DNA from: Tigriopus japonicus | Taxonomy: Eukaryota; Arthropoda; Copepoda; Harpacticoida; Harpacticidae | Reading direction: 5' to 3' | Assembly (NCBI GenBank): GCA_010645155.1 | Contig: CM021322.1 | Location: 12,177,870 to 12,241,869 of the forward strand | Length of the DNA stretch: 64,000 nucleotides | Part shown: piece by piece, positions 36,488 to 48,447 of the stretch | How positions within the stretch are numbered: the stretch's first letter is position 1 | How the letters are laid out: every line of letters begins with the position of its first letter | Notes under the pieces: model-generated | The model's database searches: none | What the model saw: the letters and a program-made list of their open reading frames with translations, nothing else | What the model was told of the DNA's origin: nothing | Translations under genes and position numbers: made by a program

Positions 36488-39168
36488 TATTTTGAGCTAT
36501 TTTGACATGAAATTGTAAACTTAAAAAAAATTTCCTTTCATGACATTGAAAAGCTATGTGAAATCTTTGGGAATTTGCATTTCATTTAACTGTAGCGTTT
36601 TTCGTTTTTTTGGGTAAAAAATGGACCGTTCAAACCCAAATGACTCAGTCGCTGCTGAGTGTATTTTTATTCAATTCGAATTCAATTTGCAACTTAATGG
36701 TCTCTTAATGTTGATTAAATAATTCTTCAAAAATTATTATTTTTAATGGGTTGTTAGGTATATAACTTTTTTCCCTGGACCTAAACATAAATAATACAAG
36801 AAAAGTAAAGTTGTTCCCCATGGGAGTGATTACCGAATCATTTTACGGACCTGCTGCCGTCTCTAACTGCCGTTAGCAGTGTAGGCTTGCCAAAAAATCT
36901 CAGTTTTCAAGGGTCAGATTTTCGAAAAATGTTGCATTTATGGGCAGTGGCATGGTTATTGTATGTTAAGAAGTGTGACAAACTAATTTGAAAACAAATG
37001 GAGAAATTGGAAGCCTTCAATTAAAAAAATTATTTGTTTTTAGGTTTAGTTGCCCCAGGAACCGATCTCCTCTGGCCATCTTGTTATTCAAAGTCAGGCA
37101 TTCCTAGTTTCAAAGTTTGGAAGAACCCTCTCAACTTATGTAGCGAAATTTTAGATAAAAGCAACAAAACATATTTTTTTGCAAATACAATGTCAAGAAT
37201 TGCTATTTCATCTTCAATTTGTGCAGATAAGAAAGGCATTGTTGCAATCACCAGGCCTAAACCTTCATTTTCGTTACCTCGCAAGCTCATCAGAAACACA
37301 GGTCTTCCGAACTTTTTTTCCCGCCAAAAATGATGACGTCACTAGTAATTGCTGTAATTGAATTTTGGGTCCATAAAATGCCAAAATGTCTTTGGGTATA
37401 TTTCGATCCAAAACTAAAAAGCCATTCGGAACACCGTAGGGGTTGATATTGCTTGGATTATTCTTTGCCCTTTGCATGGTTAATTTGGTTCAGGTTTTGC
37501 TCGAAAACAAATATTGATTTCTATTTTTCAGACAGCCTCTTGAAGTTTTTAAATTTGAATGAATGAATAAACAAGAACAAAATTGGCATTTTCAGCTTTT
37601 GAAATTGAACTTCATTGAAACAACAACATTTTGGGGGTTGGAAAGCGTTTTCCAGCAACTTTTTTCAGCTCTTCTCATCAGCGTTTAGCTTTTAGAAGCA
37701 AATAATTAATATTATGAGTTTCTTTATTGAACATATACGACTTCCAACCTTTTAATTAGGGATCAGACAAAGTTGCCAAACAGCTTGCATCAAAATTAAC
37801 TCTTGGCAATTGTTGGACCAACTTAGCAATGTTCCGCAGTTTCGCAGCAAACTACAACTTGAGGCCATTTCTTATTCTTTGATAGTTTCAGAGGACTGGT
37901 AGGAAAAATTGCGAACTTTGCGAAAATAACTGAATGTATCGTCCTGCGAAGGACGGGCCTTTCAGATGAGCTTCATGATTGAAGAGGGATTTTAAGATGA
38001 TCATTCCACAACGTACCGATTTTTGAAAGTTTTTTTCAATTTTTTTTTGAAGTTTTGAATAGATTTGACAGAATAAATTATATTTGTTGATGCGAATTAT
38101 TATATACTTCGAATATCTCTTGCTCTAACGCAACCTTTCTTCTCTGTAAGTTTCTCTCTCTTCGGTTCTTATTCTGAAATAAACGATTGCCAAAATCAAA
38201 CATGGCGCAGTGGCTCTAAAGAACTTGCAGTTTTTGCAACTTTGTTACCCGTTTTCAGTTTTGGTGAATACAAGTGCGGGATGAGTGATGCCACTTATTT
38301 GTGATAAAGCATAAGCTGGAACAAGGAGCACAAACTGATGCTCAGTGATCACAGTAATTGATCTTTTTCAATCTATTCCATTGGATTGAATCATGCCACC
38401 AAAGAGCGACAGAAGTGGAACACGAATCAAACAACGAGATTCAATAATTTATTGATAAATATTAGAATACAAATCTAGAATGTGAGATCAACAATGATTT
38501 AATAAAACTGAGAACAACTTTGAGTTATAGTGTTAAGAATGCTTCGAATGCATCAGGCATCATAGTTTGAAACTTGAATGGGTTTATGGGCTTGAACAGC
38601 AAAAAGGAAATTTGAACATTTTGACGCCAATAAATGGGCATACATTTGAGGCAGAGATAAAACGGTGATTGGAGAAAGGAATTTGTTCTTGGGGGATTTA
38701 TTGTTTTGTGCGAAATGAACCAGATGAATTTTAACTCCGACAAGAAAAAAAACATTGGTCTTTGAGAAACGTTAAAATAAAAACTGAAGTCAATGAGCTT
38801 GAGGATATTTATCGACGTAATTTTACACTTTATAAGGCTTTTTGACGACATTTATTCCTTCATACGCTTAAAAGAGAAGCGCAATCGATCAAAGTAATTA
38901 TAAAACTAACTGTTATTACTGAAACATTTAAGTTCATGGCCTAGGTTCATTTGCGCTGCCATTGAAAGACGCCTCTTTGAGGTTTTTAGATAGTTGTGCC
39001 AGTTTACTTTCAAAGTGCTGAATTCCACGTGGTTTCATCGCTTTTAGAATTGCTTGTCCCAATGCTATGAAATACGCTTTTGAACGGTTTAGATTCTTTT
39101 GTCGCAAGTATCAAACAATAAATATACATTTAAAATCACTTGAAGGCAGACAAGCCTGAATGCCATTA
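36488..39168. other. Intergenic, nothing firmly recognised
   Basis: AT-rich DNA. Two minus-strand frames (37274-37477 and 37084-37299) read protein-like, and the first ends at a donor-like GAG|GTAACG. They overlap in different frames, and no family or partner exon was found. Confidence 0.4.
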
Positions 39169-39903
39169 TTACTTGAGAAACTTGAATTCCTCTTTGTAAC
39201 GAGGGCGCAGTCTCTCTATCTCGAAAAAGCGCGCTATTTCAAGGTTGGGATCGCTGATTTGACGCACCTCGTAAGCGACAATTTCAGTGTTGCCACGAAA
39301 AAATTGGACCCTGCCTTTGACCTCAACGCACATTCCAACTTCCAGGGGTTCTTTGGCACGTTCATGAAGATTTTCAATGTGTTTCAAAATGGACGCCGAT
39401 GCGCCATCACTTTTCACTTTCTCTATTTTTGCTAATACGTGGTTATCTTGCATCTTTTGCAATCTTTTCTGTAGAAAGTGCACAACCTTGATCGTCCCAG
39501 TTCCATCATCAATATAGTATCCCACAGGTTTGTTTCCTTCTTCCAGATTGTAAGGTCGGATCACCCGGATAATTGTGCCCACAATACTGACTCTGGGAAC
39601 ATATTGATCCGGATCCTTGAAATCCAGGACATCCGAAACCCACAACCAAAAGTGGCAATTCTTTGTAGTCATCCTTGGAACTCTTTTTCTTGCCTCACAC
39701 TTGAGTTTCAGTGGTCCCTTTTCGAAGGGGTTCCACTTCCGAAGGATGCAAGGCGTGTCGTTTGCTGGAATTGACCTTGGTGATCTTGACTGGCGATTGA
39801 GGCGATGGAAGTTCTTTGGTTTGAGCAGTGACAAGAAACTGGCTGGGGGATTGAGATTCGGAACTGGGTGACTTGAGACTGGTTTCGACTCCACGAGTGT
39901 CAT
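39169..39903 (-). CDS. STN1: Probable CST complex subunit STN1 (OB-fold), 244 aa
   Basis: STN1 is the OB-fold subunit of the CTC1-STN1-TEN1 complex, which binds single-stranded DNA at telomeres and restarts lagging-strand synthesis. From ATG 39903 the frame gives 244 aa. Residues about 87-225 match the STN1 pattern: WVSDVLDFKD, then VSIVGTIIRVIRP, YYIDDGTGTIKVVHF, VGMCVEVKGRVQFFRGNTEI and SDPNLEIARFFEI. This parallels the human order (RDILDMKE, VDVLGTVIG, VDDSTG, GDTIRVRG, WNIQIARMLEL). It ends soon after the OB-fold, so the C-terminal winged helices of vertebrate STN1 are missing or unannotated. The first 80 residues are Pro/Ser-rich and overlap a second open frame (39695-40025), so the N-terminus is uncertain; ATG 39672 (MTTKNCHF) is an alternative start. 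It lies tail-to-head behind the P4-ATPase gene on the same strand. Confidence 0.72.
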   Translation of the reverse strand: MTLVESKPVSSHPVPNLNPPASFLSLLKPKNFHRLNRQSRSPRSIPANDTPCILRKWNPFEKGPLKLKCEARKRVPRMTTKNCHFWLWVSDVLDFKDPDQYVPRVSIVGTIIRVIRPYNLEEGNKPVGYYIDDGTGTIKVVHFLQKRLQKMQDNHVLAKIEKVKSDGASASILKHIENLHERAKEPLEVGMCVEVKGRVQFFRGNTEIVAYEVRQISDPNLEIARFFEIERLRPRYKEEFKFLK

Positions 39904-40025
39904 TAAATCGCACAATGCTATTACTTTTTGAAACTTGACCACTTTCTGATTTTTCAAGAGTTGGGCTTAGTTGGACTCCACTGATCCTGGTAGAGTTTTG
40001 GTTAAGATGTGGGGCACGACTTTTT
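39695..40025 (-). other. Overlapping second frame upstream of the STN1 domain
   Basis: This frame opens at an acceptor (TTTTTCAG|AAAAAG, exon edge 40025) and runs 110 codons to a stop at 39695. It is in a different frame from STN1 and is Ser/Pro/Lys-rich. An upstream segment ending CAAGA|GTGAGT at 40138/40137 splices to it in open phase. It may be 5' leader with a chance frame, an upstream ORF, or the true N-terminus if there is a frameshift near 39750. The sequence alone cannot decide. Confidence 0.4.
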
Positions 40026-40256
40026 CTGAAAAACAAATTTGGAGACTAGATTTAGAGATGATTCTTTAAAAAGTCGAATGGTGTTAAGTATGAACAGGAA
40101 AGCGCAAGAATGTTCGAATAATGCCTGAACTACTCACTCTTGGGCAAGGAGGTTCGATTCCAAGGATTGTTTGTTAACTTGGCAGGACCTTGAAAGAAAT
40201 TGAGCTAAAATACAACATGCTTTGGAAGAAACTAGAACAAAGTACCACAAATATAA

Positions 40257-40262
40257 TTTATT
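40257..40262 (-). promoter_or_regulatory. Candidate poly(A) signal of the P4-ATPase gene
   Basis: AATAAA on the minus strand, about 445 bases beyond the stop codon at 40706. It is the first canonical hexamer I found in the 3' flank. Confidence 0.4.
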
Positions 40263-40705
40263 GCACCAAAGACGAGCAGTTAAGTCACTATAATATGAAC
40301 GAGAAAACAGAACCCTGTGAAAAATACGGGCAGGAGACCACAACAGGGACTGAGAAAACGGAAGACGAACCAAGATTGAAAGTATGACAGGCAAAGAACG
40401 GAGTGCTGGTTTTGTCTTAATGATAATATTGTAGTGGATGGATGGTTTGATAGCTCGTGATAGGGGGATTGGAAATGTGCCAGAGAATGAATTGAAAGGT
40501 TGGCATTGACAATGGTTTCGAAAACTCTTTGGTTCCATGACTGGTTGGATCGAGTGCAAGATCAGGAGTGTTAAAATCCCACACATTTTGTTCAGGTACA
40601 ACGAGGTATAAGTGGTAATTGATGTCATTTACATTGGTAAATGAGGAGCGAGAGATTGATCTAATGAAGGAGAAATGCATTTGTCATCAACCCAAACACA
40701 TCCAA

Positions 40706-43700
40706 CTACGTACCACCCCTCCGTTGATGCCGATCAGTGTTTGCAGTGCCATACCTTCGCACGACCTCACTTTGGGATACAACACCATCTTCTTCTTGAG
40801 AAAACGCATACCCTAAGTTGGATGTTTCAGATTGACGATTTTTGGGATTCAGTTTCTGAATTCTTCGTAACACAAAGCTCAAACTGCTGCCCTGGGTGGA
40901 AGGAGAACTTCCACCGTCTTCAACGTAAGGGTCCACGTTCATATTCCTGATTTCGGCAATCCGGATGATGTCGGTTTTGGAGGCTTGGAAAGTCATGTGA
41001 TACACCTTGTACAAAATGTCCGGGAACAACGTCACCACTGGAACTAGAAACATGCTCAACCAGAACATCGGAGTCTTGGCCATGATAGCGAACATTCCGG
41101 CCATATTGGGTGCAAATGGAATGCCTATTGGCCAGAACCAGCTATAGCAAAAGAGGAACGAGAACCAGAATGCGATTGAGCCCCAAAGGCTTAAATGCGT
41201 CAACCAGGACCACGAATCCATTTCAAGACCGGATTTGATGCAAACCGTGGTGACAACCAGGGAATAGACAATGTTACCCAGTACCAAATAACCACCGGAA
41301 TTGCCACTTTGCCACACGGTTCCGTCCCCGTAGAAAAACAAGGGCAACCAATAAAGGATGATACTGTGGATACAACTCTTCAACATCCAGAACCAAAATA
41401 TCTTGATATTGAAATATTCTGAACCCTGAGTCGATTGATACATCACGGGGTGTTTTAGCCGTGTTTCAGCCGTGCATTGATGATCGAAAATGCCCATGGC
41501 GATGGGAGGCATTGAGGTGAAGAAAATGTTGTACATGCCTGAAAATCCAAACGGTCTCTAATCAGCATCCTGTACCATATCCTTCAACCGCAACACCAAA
41601 CCAAAAACCACTGATTCTTTGGTCGACGAGATTAGCAATGAGAATAATAACTTCTAAAGTAAATCTGTTTAATTTGTATCTCCCCAACAGATCCTATGCT
41701 TTTCAGTTGGGTTAAGTACGTGTTCCAATTTTCAACTCAATCAAATATCAAGAGTTATGCTTTCTCAAAACTCACCACATGACAGTAAACAGAATGAATG
41801 AACTCTTCTGGTAATTGCTACCACAAAAGGGCAAGCTCATTCATTCTATGCTCTCGTCAATTCATAGCTCTGAGAAGGCATAAATTTTTACTCTATTATT
41901 CGATGGACTAGAAAATTGAAATAGGTAATCCATACATTATGAAAAGGTTTCATTGGTAGGAAAGCCAAATTGATTTATTCCTACCGGCAATCGTAATTCT
42001 CATTACTAGTCTCGTCGTCCAAGAAGTTCAGAGGATCTTGACCGGCCAAACTTCTTACCTATTGTCCATCTTTCAAAGAGAACTTGACCTGACCAGTAGT
42101 TGTAAAAAGCATACCACAACTCGATCACGTAGAGGCAAATGTTCTTGTAAAACGAGTACAAAATCACTTTGGACACTCGAGTGTAGTTCCAAGATCCGTG
42201 GACAAATAATAGTCGAGTGATGAATCGAAACTGGGCTATGGCAAAATCTGAAGAATTGGCCGCTTGCAGGCCCTCATTGCCGGATATGCCGACACCCACA
42301 TTGGCCTTCTGAATCATGGCCACATCATTGGCGCCGTCACCAATGGCTAATGAGACTTCGCCCGTGAATTTCGTGACCAGGTCCACCACTTCCGCTTTTT
42401 GACTAGGGGACACACGGCAGCAAATGACACTTGAACTACTGCTACATAAGTCAAAGAACATCTTCTTGTACGTTTCTTCTCTCAAGACATGGCCCAAGGT
42501 CTTGCCATCGATTACCAATGAAATGTTATTAGTGGTCCCCAGACGGTTCACACTTCGAAATTCTTCAACAAGGTTGGACAAATCCTGCCCAACAGATATT
42601 TCGTCATTGAATTGTTTGACTTCGGTGTCACCTTTTAAGAGTTTACAAGAATGTCCAATGTTTATCGCAGTCTCTTGTTTGTCTCCGGTGAGCAACCATA
42701 CTTTAATGTTGGCCTCCAGGAGATCCGCAATGGCATCGGGCACCCCATCTTGGAGCTTATCCTCAATGGCTGTGGCTCCCAAGAGGGTTAATTCCTTTTC
42801 AATTTCTTCAGCCGCTTCGGCAATGGCTTTTTCACGATCAAACAAGTCCATGGAGGCTTCTCGGAACCTAGACTGCCATTTCTCGTAATCTTCCTCAGGT
42901 ATAACGCGAACGGCCAGAAACAGAGTGCGCAAACCTTCAACAGCATATTCGACACACTGCTCAAAGGTTTGTTCATAAAACTTTCGAGAATTCCGATCCT
43001 TGCCCAGCCTCTCAATCACCATTGAATCTGCACCTTTGACATAGAGCTTGATTTGATTTGACGGGGTCCGAGCAATGACCGTCATTCGTTTACGATCACT
43101 AGTGAATTCAATAATGTTCAAAATGGTGTATTCCTCAATCCCATTGGGCGTTTCTATAACCACGGTATCGGGGTTTCGGTCTTTGAAACGATATCCATAA
43201 CGGGCGGCGCCTTCCACCAAAGCTTTTTCGTCTGGCGATGAGGCGTTGTATTGTATGGTTCCATCTTCTTTTTTATCGGGAATCACAGTGTGACATACTG
43301 CCATGAGCACCAAAAAATCTTCGATGACACTCTTGTCTTTGGTTCCATCTCTAAGACGTCGTATTAGATCGGATTCTTCTTCATTTTGGGTGACGCTGTA
43401 TGAAATGCCAGCTATCGAGGCGCGTTTGAATTCCATGATGTTTTGGGTCAACGTTCCGGTCTTATCCGAGAACACGTATTTGATTTGCCCCAATTCTTCG
43501 TTCAAATTAGAAGTCCGGGCTAAGGCATAAGTTTTGTTATCGTTGAATTTATAGCACATTTCTTCATCCCAATTGATGAAGAAAGCCTGGATGAAACGCA
43601 CGAATTCGAGAGTAACTTGAAGGGAGATGGGAATGAGGTTGTTGTACAAGATGAAGAACGTCAGAACATTGTAGAAGAAGGTATTGCCTTGGAAGGGCCC

Positions 43701-44657
43701 CCAATATATTTGATGGTTATCATCGTAGCAATCCGACAAGATCCAATTCCCAAAGGCAGATATAATCGCGATACTCACAAGGATAAAGAAGAGTATAATA
43801 ATTTGCGAATTGGTCACCTGATCGATTCTTGATCGCTTCAGAGGGGCTTTGGTGGAATTCATGAGCAATTTCGTCTCATGACCGGTATAGATCACCACCC
43901 CTAAGATCCAATCCGTGTTCATTAACTTAGCCCCACGCAAAAGGATCGAATTCGGATTGAGAGGTGTCCAATCTTGATTGGACCTACTAATTGAGATATT
44001 TCCTTGGAACTCGTAGAGACTCTTATTGGGCAATTCGCACCGGATTTCACCTTGAAGTTCACTGATACTCACTTGGGTGTTAAAGTCACATGTTAGAGGC
44101 AAAGCACTTCGGATCTTAAGATTTGTTTCTCCGTCTAGATTCGAAGTCTCGATATTACACATTCCCATGGGTTCGCAAGAGGCTAATAGCACGAGATCAG
44201 AGGGAAAGAACTGGCCATTGACCACTCGAACCACTTCGCCCACTTTCAATTCCTTCCATGGTTTAGTCTTCCAATTTCCACTATCATCCAAGACCTCTAC
44301 GGCTGAATTATTGGTCTTATCATCGGCTCGATGCCGTTTATAGTCCTCCAAGAGCTCTTTGAGGGCTGTCAATGCCAATATGACGCTGAAAGGCACAATG
44401 GTGACAAATCTTCCCGTGGGCGAGACATTGGGGATCTGTTGGAGCAATCCGATGGACAGGAAAAACACATTGGCCAAACGACGGAATTGCTCGTATAAGA
44501 ACTTGGGAATGAAAGACAAAACAGAATATTTGGCCGTGCTAATCTTGTTGGTCAGAAAGGTTTGATCTTGAACGCCATTGATCCGGATGGAGCGAATCTT
44601 AGAGGGATGAATCAGTCTTGAAGCCGCAGCTCCGTCCACAACATCGATATCGCTCAT
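40706..44657 (-). CDS. Phospholipid-transporting P4-ATPase, ATP8A type, 1143 aa
   Basis: Flips aminophospholipids (PS, PE) to the cytosolic leaflet of Golgi, endosome or plasma membranes, normally with a CDC50/TMEM30 partner. Two exons, 44657-42059 and 41538-40706, joined by a phase-1 GT-AG intron, give 1143 codons plus stop, close to vertebrate ATP8A (about 1150-1160). Visible in order: QQIPNVSPTGR in TM1 (73-83), actuator DGET (175-178), PISL in TM4 (343-346), phosphorylation site DKTGT with Asp398, nucleotide-binding SSPDEKALVE (about 473) and KGA (541), TGDK (657), and hinge GDGANDVAM (773-781). ERWTIG|MYN spans the exon join, followed by the last membrane helices. The tail has GYAFSQEEDG (from 1109), matching the regulatory C-tail of ATP8A1/2, which separates it from other P4 classes. 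Two exons is very compact for this family. If the intron is retained, the frame reads 17 extra residues and stops at 42006, losing the last helices. Confidence 0.95.
41624..42017. mobile_element. Foldback MITE inside the P4-ATPase intron
   Basis: A palindromic element of about 394 bp with terminal inverted repeats (CGACGAGATTAGCAATGAGAAT at the left; the right end is the complement with a few changes). It forms about three quarters of the 520-bp intron 41539-42058 and ends about 40 bases from the donor. Its interior, with GAATGAATGAAC, ACCACAAAAGGGCA and TCATTCTATGCTCTC, matches the core of the 22828-23856 palindrome. It has no coding capacity. Confidence 0.8.
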
Positions 44658-45093
44658 GATGAATGGATATAGAGCAAAGATTTACTCACAAACCTAATCT
44701 GAAAGAAGACGAGTAGCAGCACTTTTTAAAAAAAACCTTCAGAAACCAAAGGACATGCTTTTAGAAAACAAACTTCTTGACCAAGAAGGACAACAAAACG
44801 CCAAGGGAATGCTATTCACGAGAAGCACACAACTTGATAAACGAAAACAAGTGTGGGAAGATATACAACGGAGTGAACAATCGCGGATCAACCGCACTGC
44901 AATAGCACCGTCGTTTAAATGAATCAGCCGGATATTTGAGTCAGTTCTACTCATCCCGCCATGATTCATTCAAGCGTCAGAAAAAAATGAGACCAAGCAT
45001 GTCTTTCAGGCGCGATTTGTTTTGAACACTTCCCTCACTGCCGGTTTCTAGATGGAGGTTCCGTGATTTATTCCACAAAACTGGTGTGTTATG
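44658..45093. other. Upstream flank of the P4-ATPase gene
   Basis: Should hold its 5' UTR and promoter. A donor-like GTGAGTAAAT on the minus strand (about 44682-44691) hints at a leader intron. No promoter motif stands out. Confidence 0.4.
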
Positions 45094-46332
45094 ATTAGGG
45101 ACGGGCAAATATGGTAAAAAGATTTTTGGTAACATAAACCCATTTTTCCGCACTTTTGCACTTTTCACCTTTATTTGCACTTTTTATTTACGTTTTTGGC
45201 CGAAATTGACAAATTGTTAAGAAAATGTAGTGGCTTTTGAAAGAATTTTTAGTTTCAAGATCAAATTTTGAACTAGTCGAAAAAGCTTGCATTTGCAATC
45301 AACCATTCTTAGCACCTTGAAGAAATATGTCCATTTCAGACGCAAACCTCACACTTTATTCACCATCTTGCTTTAACTATAACATCCTGTTTACTAAACT
45401 AAAGATTAGACAAAAGAATCTTATTGCATGCAACCAACAAATAGCAAACCTAAAGAAACTCATGTTTTGGTAATGGAAGGATCTACTAACAATATAGATT
45501 GCAGAATTAGGTTTGCTGCCTACAAAGATCGCTATTTCTAAAAAGGGCCGTCCATTATAAACTTAAAATCATCAAGCTAAGGATACATCAATGTAGCAGT
45601 ACACATTGTTTAATTGACTCGAAGATATTACTTTTAAGTTCCAAAAGTATTTGAGAACAGTTTTGATGTGATGAGACAATGAATGCCACATTTGAAATTG
45701 AGTTCTGGTAATTAGGCCATGGGTCAAATATTGAAATAATGCCACTAAAAACATGCTTAAAACACATTTATGACTATTTTCTTTGATCTAATTGTTAGGC
45801 AGACGTGGGTATTTTTTTGTTCAATTTTGAATGTCTAATTTTGAAGCACAAAATTGGAGTGATGTAAAGCCATATAAAACAATTGCTAAATATATTTCGA
45901 CAATATTTTAGGTACATACATCCACGAGACTACCTTAGGAATGAAAAATTCAGAAGAATGTCGACTAGAGTATTTTTCATGACTCTACATCCTTTTTGCT
46001 AGTGACCTTGTTAATAGAACTCTATTACTTGGGTGGCATTGTCTCTTCACCTCAAACTGGTCTCAAATGTCTTTAGAACTTGTAAAAAATGACTTCTACT
46101 GCTCAATTAGGAGCCGTGGGTACTCCATGAATGACGTTTTAAGTCCAAATGCAAGTTATTTGCTCTTTTTAACATTTATTTGCTCTTTTTTCGACATCTA
46201 TTTGCTCTTTTTTGACATTAATTTGCACTTTCAACATTTTTCTGCACTTTGTTTTGCACTTTTGGGCACATTTTTTTGCAACTTTTGGTAACTAAAAGGG
46301 TAAGATTATTTGCACTTTCTGCCCGTCTCTAT
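45094..46332. mobile_element. Possible hAT-like element with short TIRs
   Basis: Starts TAGGGACGGGCAAA and ends TTCTGCCCGTCTCTA, an inverted pair of about 13 bases. The subterminal regions on both sides are rich in repeated GCACTTT / TTTGCTCTTTTT words (most clearly 46150-46310). The flanking 8 bases do not match, so either the target duplication is lost or the two ends are not from one insertion. There is no transposase frame. Confidence 0.4.
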
Positions 46333-46769
46333 ATTTGTTATTTTGTGAATAATATGAGATGTTGTAAACAGTAAACCATATATTTCAAAAGAATTATATA
46401 AATTTGGAATTTTTGTATTTTGAGATAAAAGGAATGTTTTGAACGAAAATTGGAAGATTCGACAAGAGCCGCAACACAACACTTGAATCCTCAAGTATCT
46501 TCTTCCAAGAGTTGTAACGTTTGGGCAGGGGTCTCGAATTACTAAATTCAGGCAGTTCAAGAGGATTTCACTTCGAAACTGAATTCGGCCTTGAATATTT
46601 AATTACGAATACAGTGAGATCGAAATAAAAACAGTGCAACTCTCAAATTTTTCTTAAGTTTAGAAACTGTTTGTGAGGACCAACCCTTATCATCACTTAT
46701 TTGTGCTTTGGCAATGCACGTCCAAAAAATTTAAAAAGCGCCTTGGCCCAAAAAAAAAGACTAGTTTTA

Positions 46770-48447
46770 TCATCCAACTGTTATCCTCTCCACCCAATAC
46801 TTTTTGCAACATGCACTCTCTTGAACTCTTGATGTGCCTGTGGCACTCAAATCATCCCTGACATGGGAAACACGCAAAAGCGCTGCTAAATAATGAATAC
46901 TGTAGATGCCTTCATCAGTCGTAATTATTCATAGGATAAGTAAGACTTTTAGTAGAGGGTGGAAAAAGATGGGAAAAATGCCACAAAAGTAGTTTTAAAT
47001 TGGAAATATGGCCAAAAAAAGTTTTTCAGCCGCAAATGGACAAAAAATATTTTTTTTTTCCAGCTAAAAATGGTCAAAAAATGTTTTTCAGCTGAAAATG
47101 GCCAAAACCTTTCGTTCTCGTTCCTTCACTAAGAAAAAAAATCATGACCCTTTTAAGGCCTTAGGTTGGATTCTCAAAAAAGTTTTTTTGGGTCCGAAAA
47201 AAACACGATTTTTTTTTTGTACTTAAAGTTCCATAAAATGCAAAAATAAGATAAAAATTCGTTAAATCCAAAAAAGTTTGTCCGGACCAAAACGGCCAAA
47301 AACAGTTTTTTAAGTTTCAAGTATTTTTTTCAAATTCTTGCTCTACTTACAGATTAAAGAGTGAAAGAAACATCAATGCAGTATTCAAATATTCAGGTAT
47401 TTGTGGCAACGTATTCATTACAGGTAAAGGATGATTTCTATCCATCACATTTTTGTGCAATTCGTGTTCCAGAGAAATGAGGCTCAACACATCACGACCT
47501 TCAGTAAATTGGGGCCCCCACTACTTTTCAAGCAATTTTAGAAGTAGAACACGTAATTCCATTAAAAAGAAGAGAGGCTTGATTTTTTGAGGCTTCTTTT
47601 TGCCTTGCTAATGACAGATTCACTCGCAAAAGTAAATACAGAATGGAGGGAGTGGCCCATGTTCCGCCTAATCTAACTAAAAGCCAGTTCTCTTAACGGG
47701 TTCCACACACGAAACAAAGCCTACATAGAATATACCTAGGATTTTCCCTTGCACAACAAAATCTTTGCAAATTAACAACTTCAGATTGTGGGGCGCTGTC
47801 GCTAAAAACACATTTCTACGTTCCAGTGGTTGTGCACGATTAATAATAGATCATCACAATCTTCCATTGTGCCACTAAATCGATTAGTTGCAAATAGTGA
47901 TGGACCGAAAGGGCCCTTGAACAAACCCGAAACCGAAAGCATCTGACCACGAAGGTATAAACAGTACATTCATAACTCGGCTTGTTTTATTTTTTTTGCC
48001 TATGGAACGGAGGAAGGGCTAATCAGATTCTATAAATCTGCTTCATAGGTTTTTGGACAAAAAAAAAATGTCCATCGCCATTTACCCACAAGGTAAAGAC
48101 GTTCCATTCAAATTTCAATCTTCACACAAGAAACTGTCTAGATTGTTCGTTTCCTTACCTTCTGTTTCACCTTTCAATACTTCAGCGTGAAGAACCCGTT
48201 GTTTGACAAGCTTATCTTTAACGAGACAAAAGAGCTGGACCTTGGCTATGGGTCGATAATCACATCCCAGGTGTTCAGAGCCGCTCCATTTCACGGAGAA
48301 ATCAAGTGTTGTGGCTTGTTGGAACATGTTCTTAACTCGCTGGAAAATGCAGCTGAACTGAGAACCTTCAAGGCCTCGACAGCTTTCTCCACCAAATCGC
48401 TGACTGACTGTCTCGAGCTTATTGTGGGACTGTACTGACAAGGCCAT
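46770..48447 (-). CDS. Three-exon gene of unknown family, 174 aa
   Basis: Assembled here from splice signals: exons 48447-48159, 47498-47351 and 46857-46770. Each junction is GT-AG (donors GAAG|GTAAGG and AATCT|GTAAGT; acceptors TACTGAAG| and TTTCCCATGTCAG|), the phases agree (1, then 2), and the join is exactly 175 codons with stop. ATG 48447 has a good context (GTGCATGG) and an in-frame TGA shortly upstream. The product starts MALSVQSHNKLETVSQRFGG, contains DYRPIAKVQLFCLVKDKLVK and SLISLEHELHKNVMDRNHPL, and ends with Cys-Cys and YWVERITVG. No signal peptide or membrane helix is seen; it is probably soluble. I do not recognise the family. The 660-bp and 493-bp introns are AT-rich. The second acceptor is the weakest element of the model. 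Confidence 0.5.
47008..47108. repeat. Short imperfect tandem repeat
   Basis: Three units of about 31-38 bases of the form ATGGNCAAAAA-TTTTT-CAGC, AT-rich, in the second intron of the 174-aa gene. Confidence 0.6.
47896..47945. repeat. Solo end of a hAT-like MITE family
   Basis: TAGTGATGGACCGAAAGGG followed by GAAACCGAAAGC resembles the terminal repeat of the element at 59280-59561. No partner end nearby. It lies in an intron of the 174-aa gene model. Confidence 0.45.

Noticed and set aside
40134..40628. 164-codon minus-strand frame
   Set aside because: Lies in the 3' UTR region of the flippase, has no family resemblance and odd composition. Only its last part may act as an STN1 leader exon.
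42006..42058. Continuation of the flippase frame to a stop at 42006 (883-aa protein)
   Set aside because: The frame crosses a good donor (ATAG|GTAAGAAG) into MITE sequence. Splicing to 41538 restores the conserved ERWTIG-MYN join and the missing membrane helices.
48187..48438. Plus-strand frame of 83 codons
   Set aside because: Antisense to the first exon of the 174-aa gene, which has better start and splice support.
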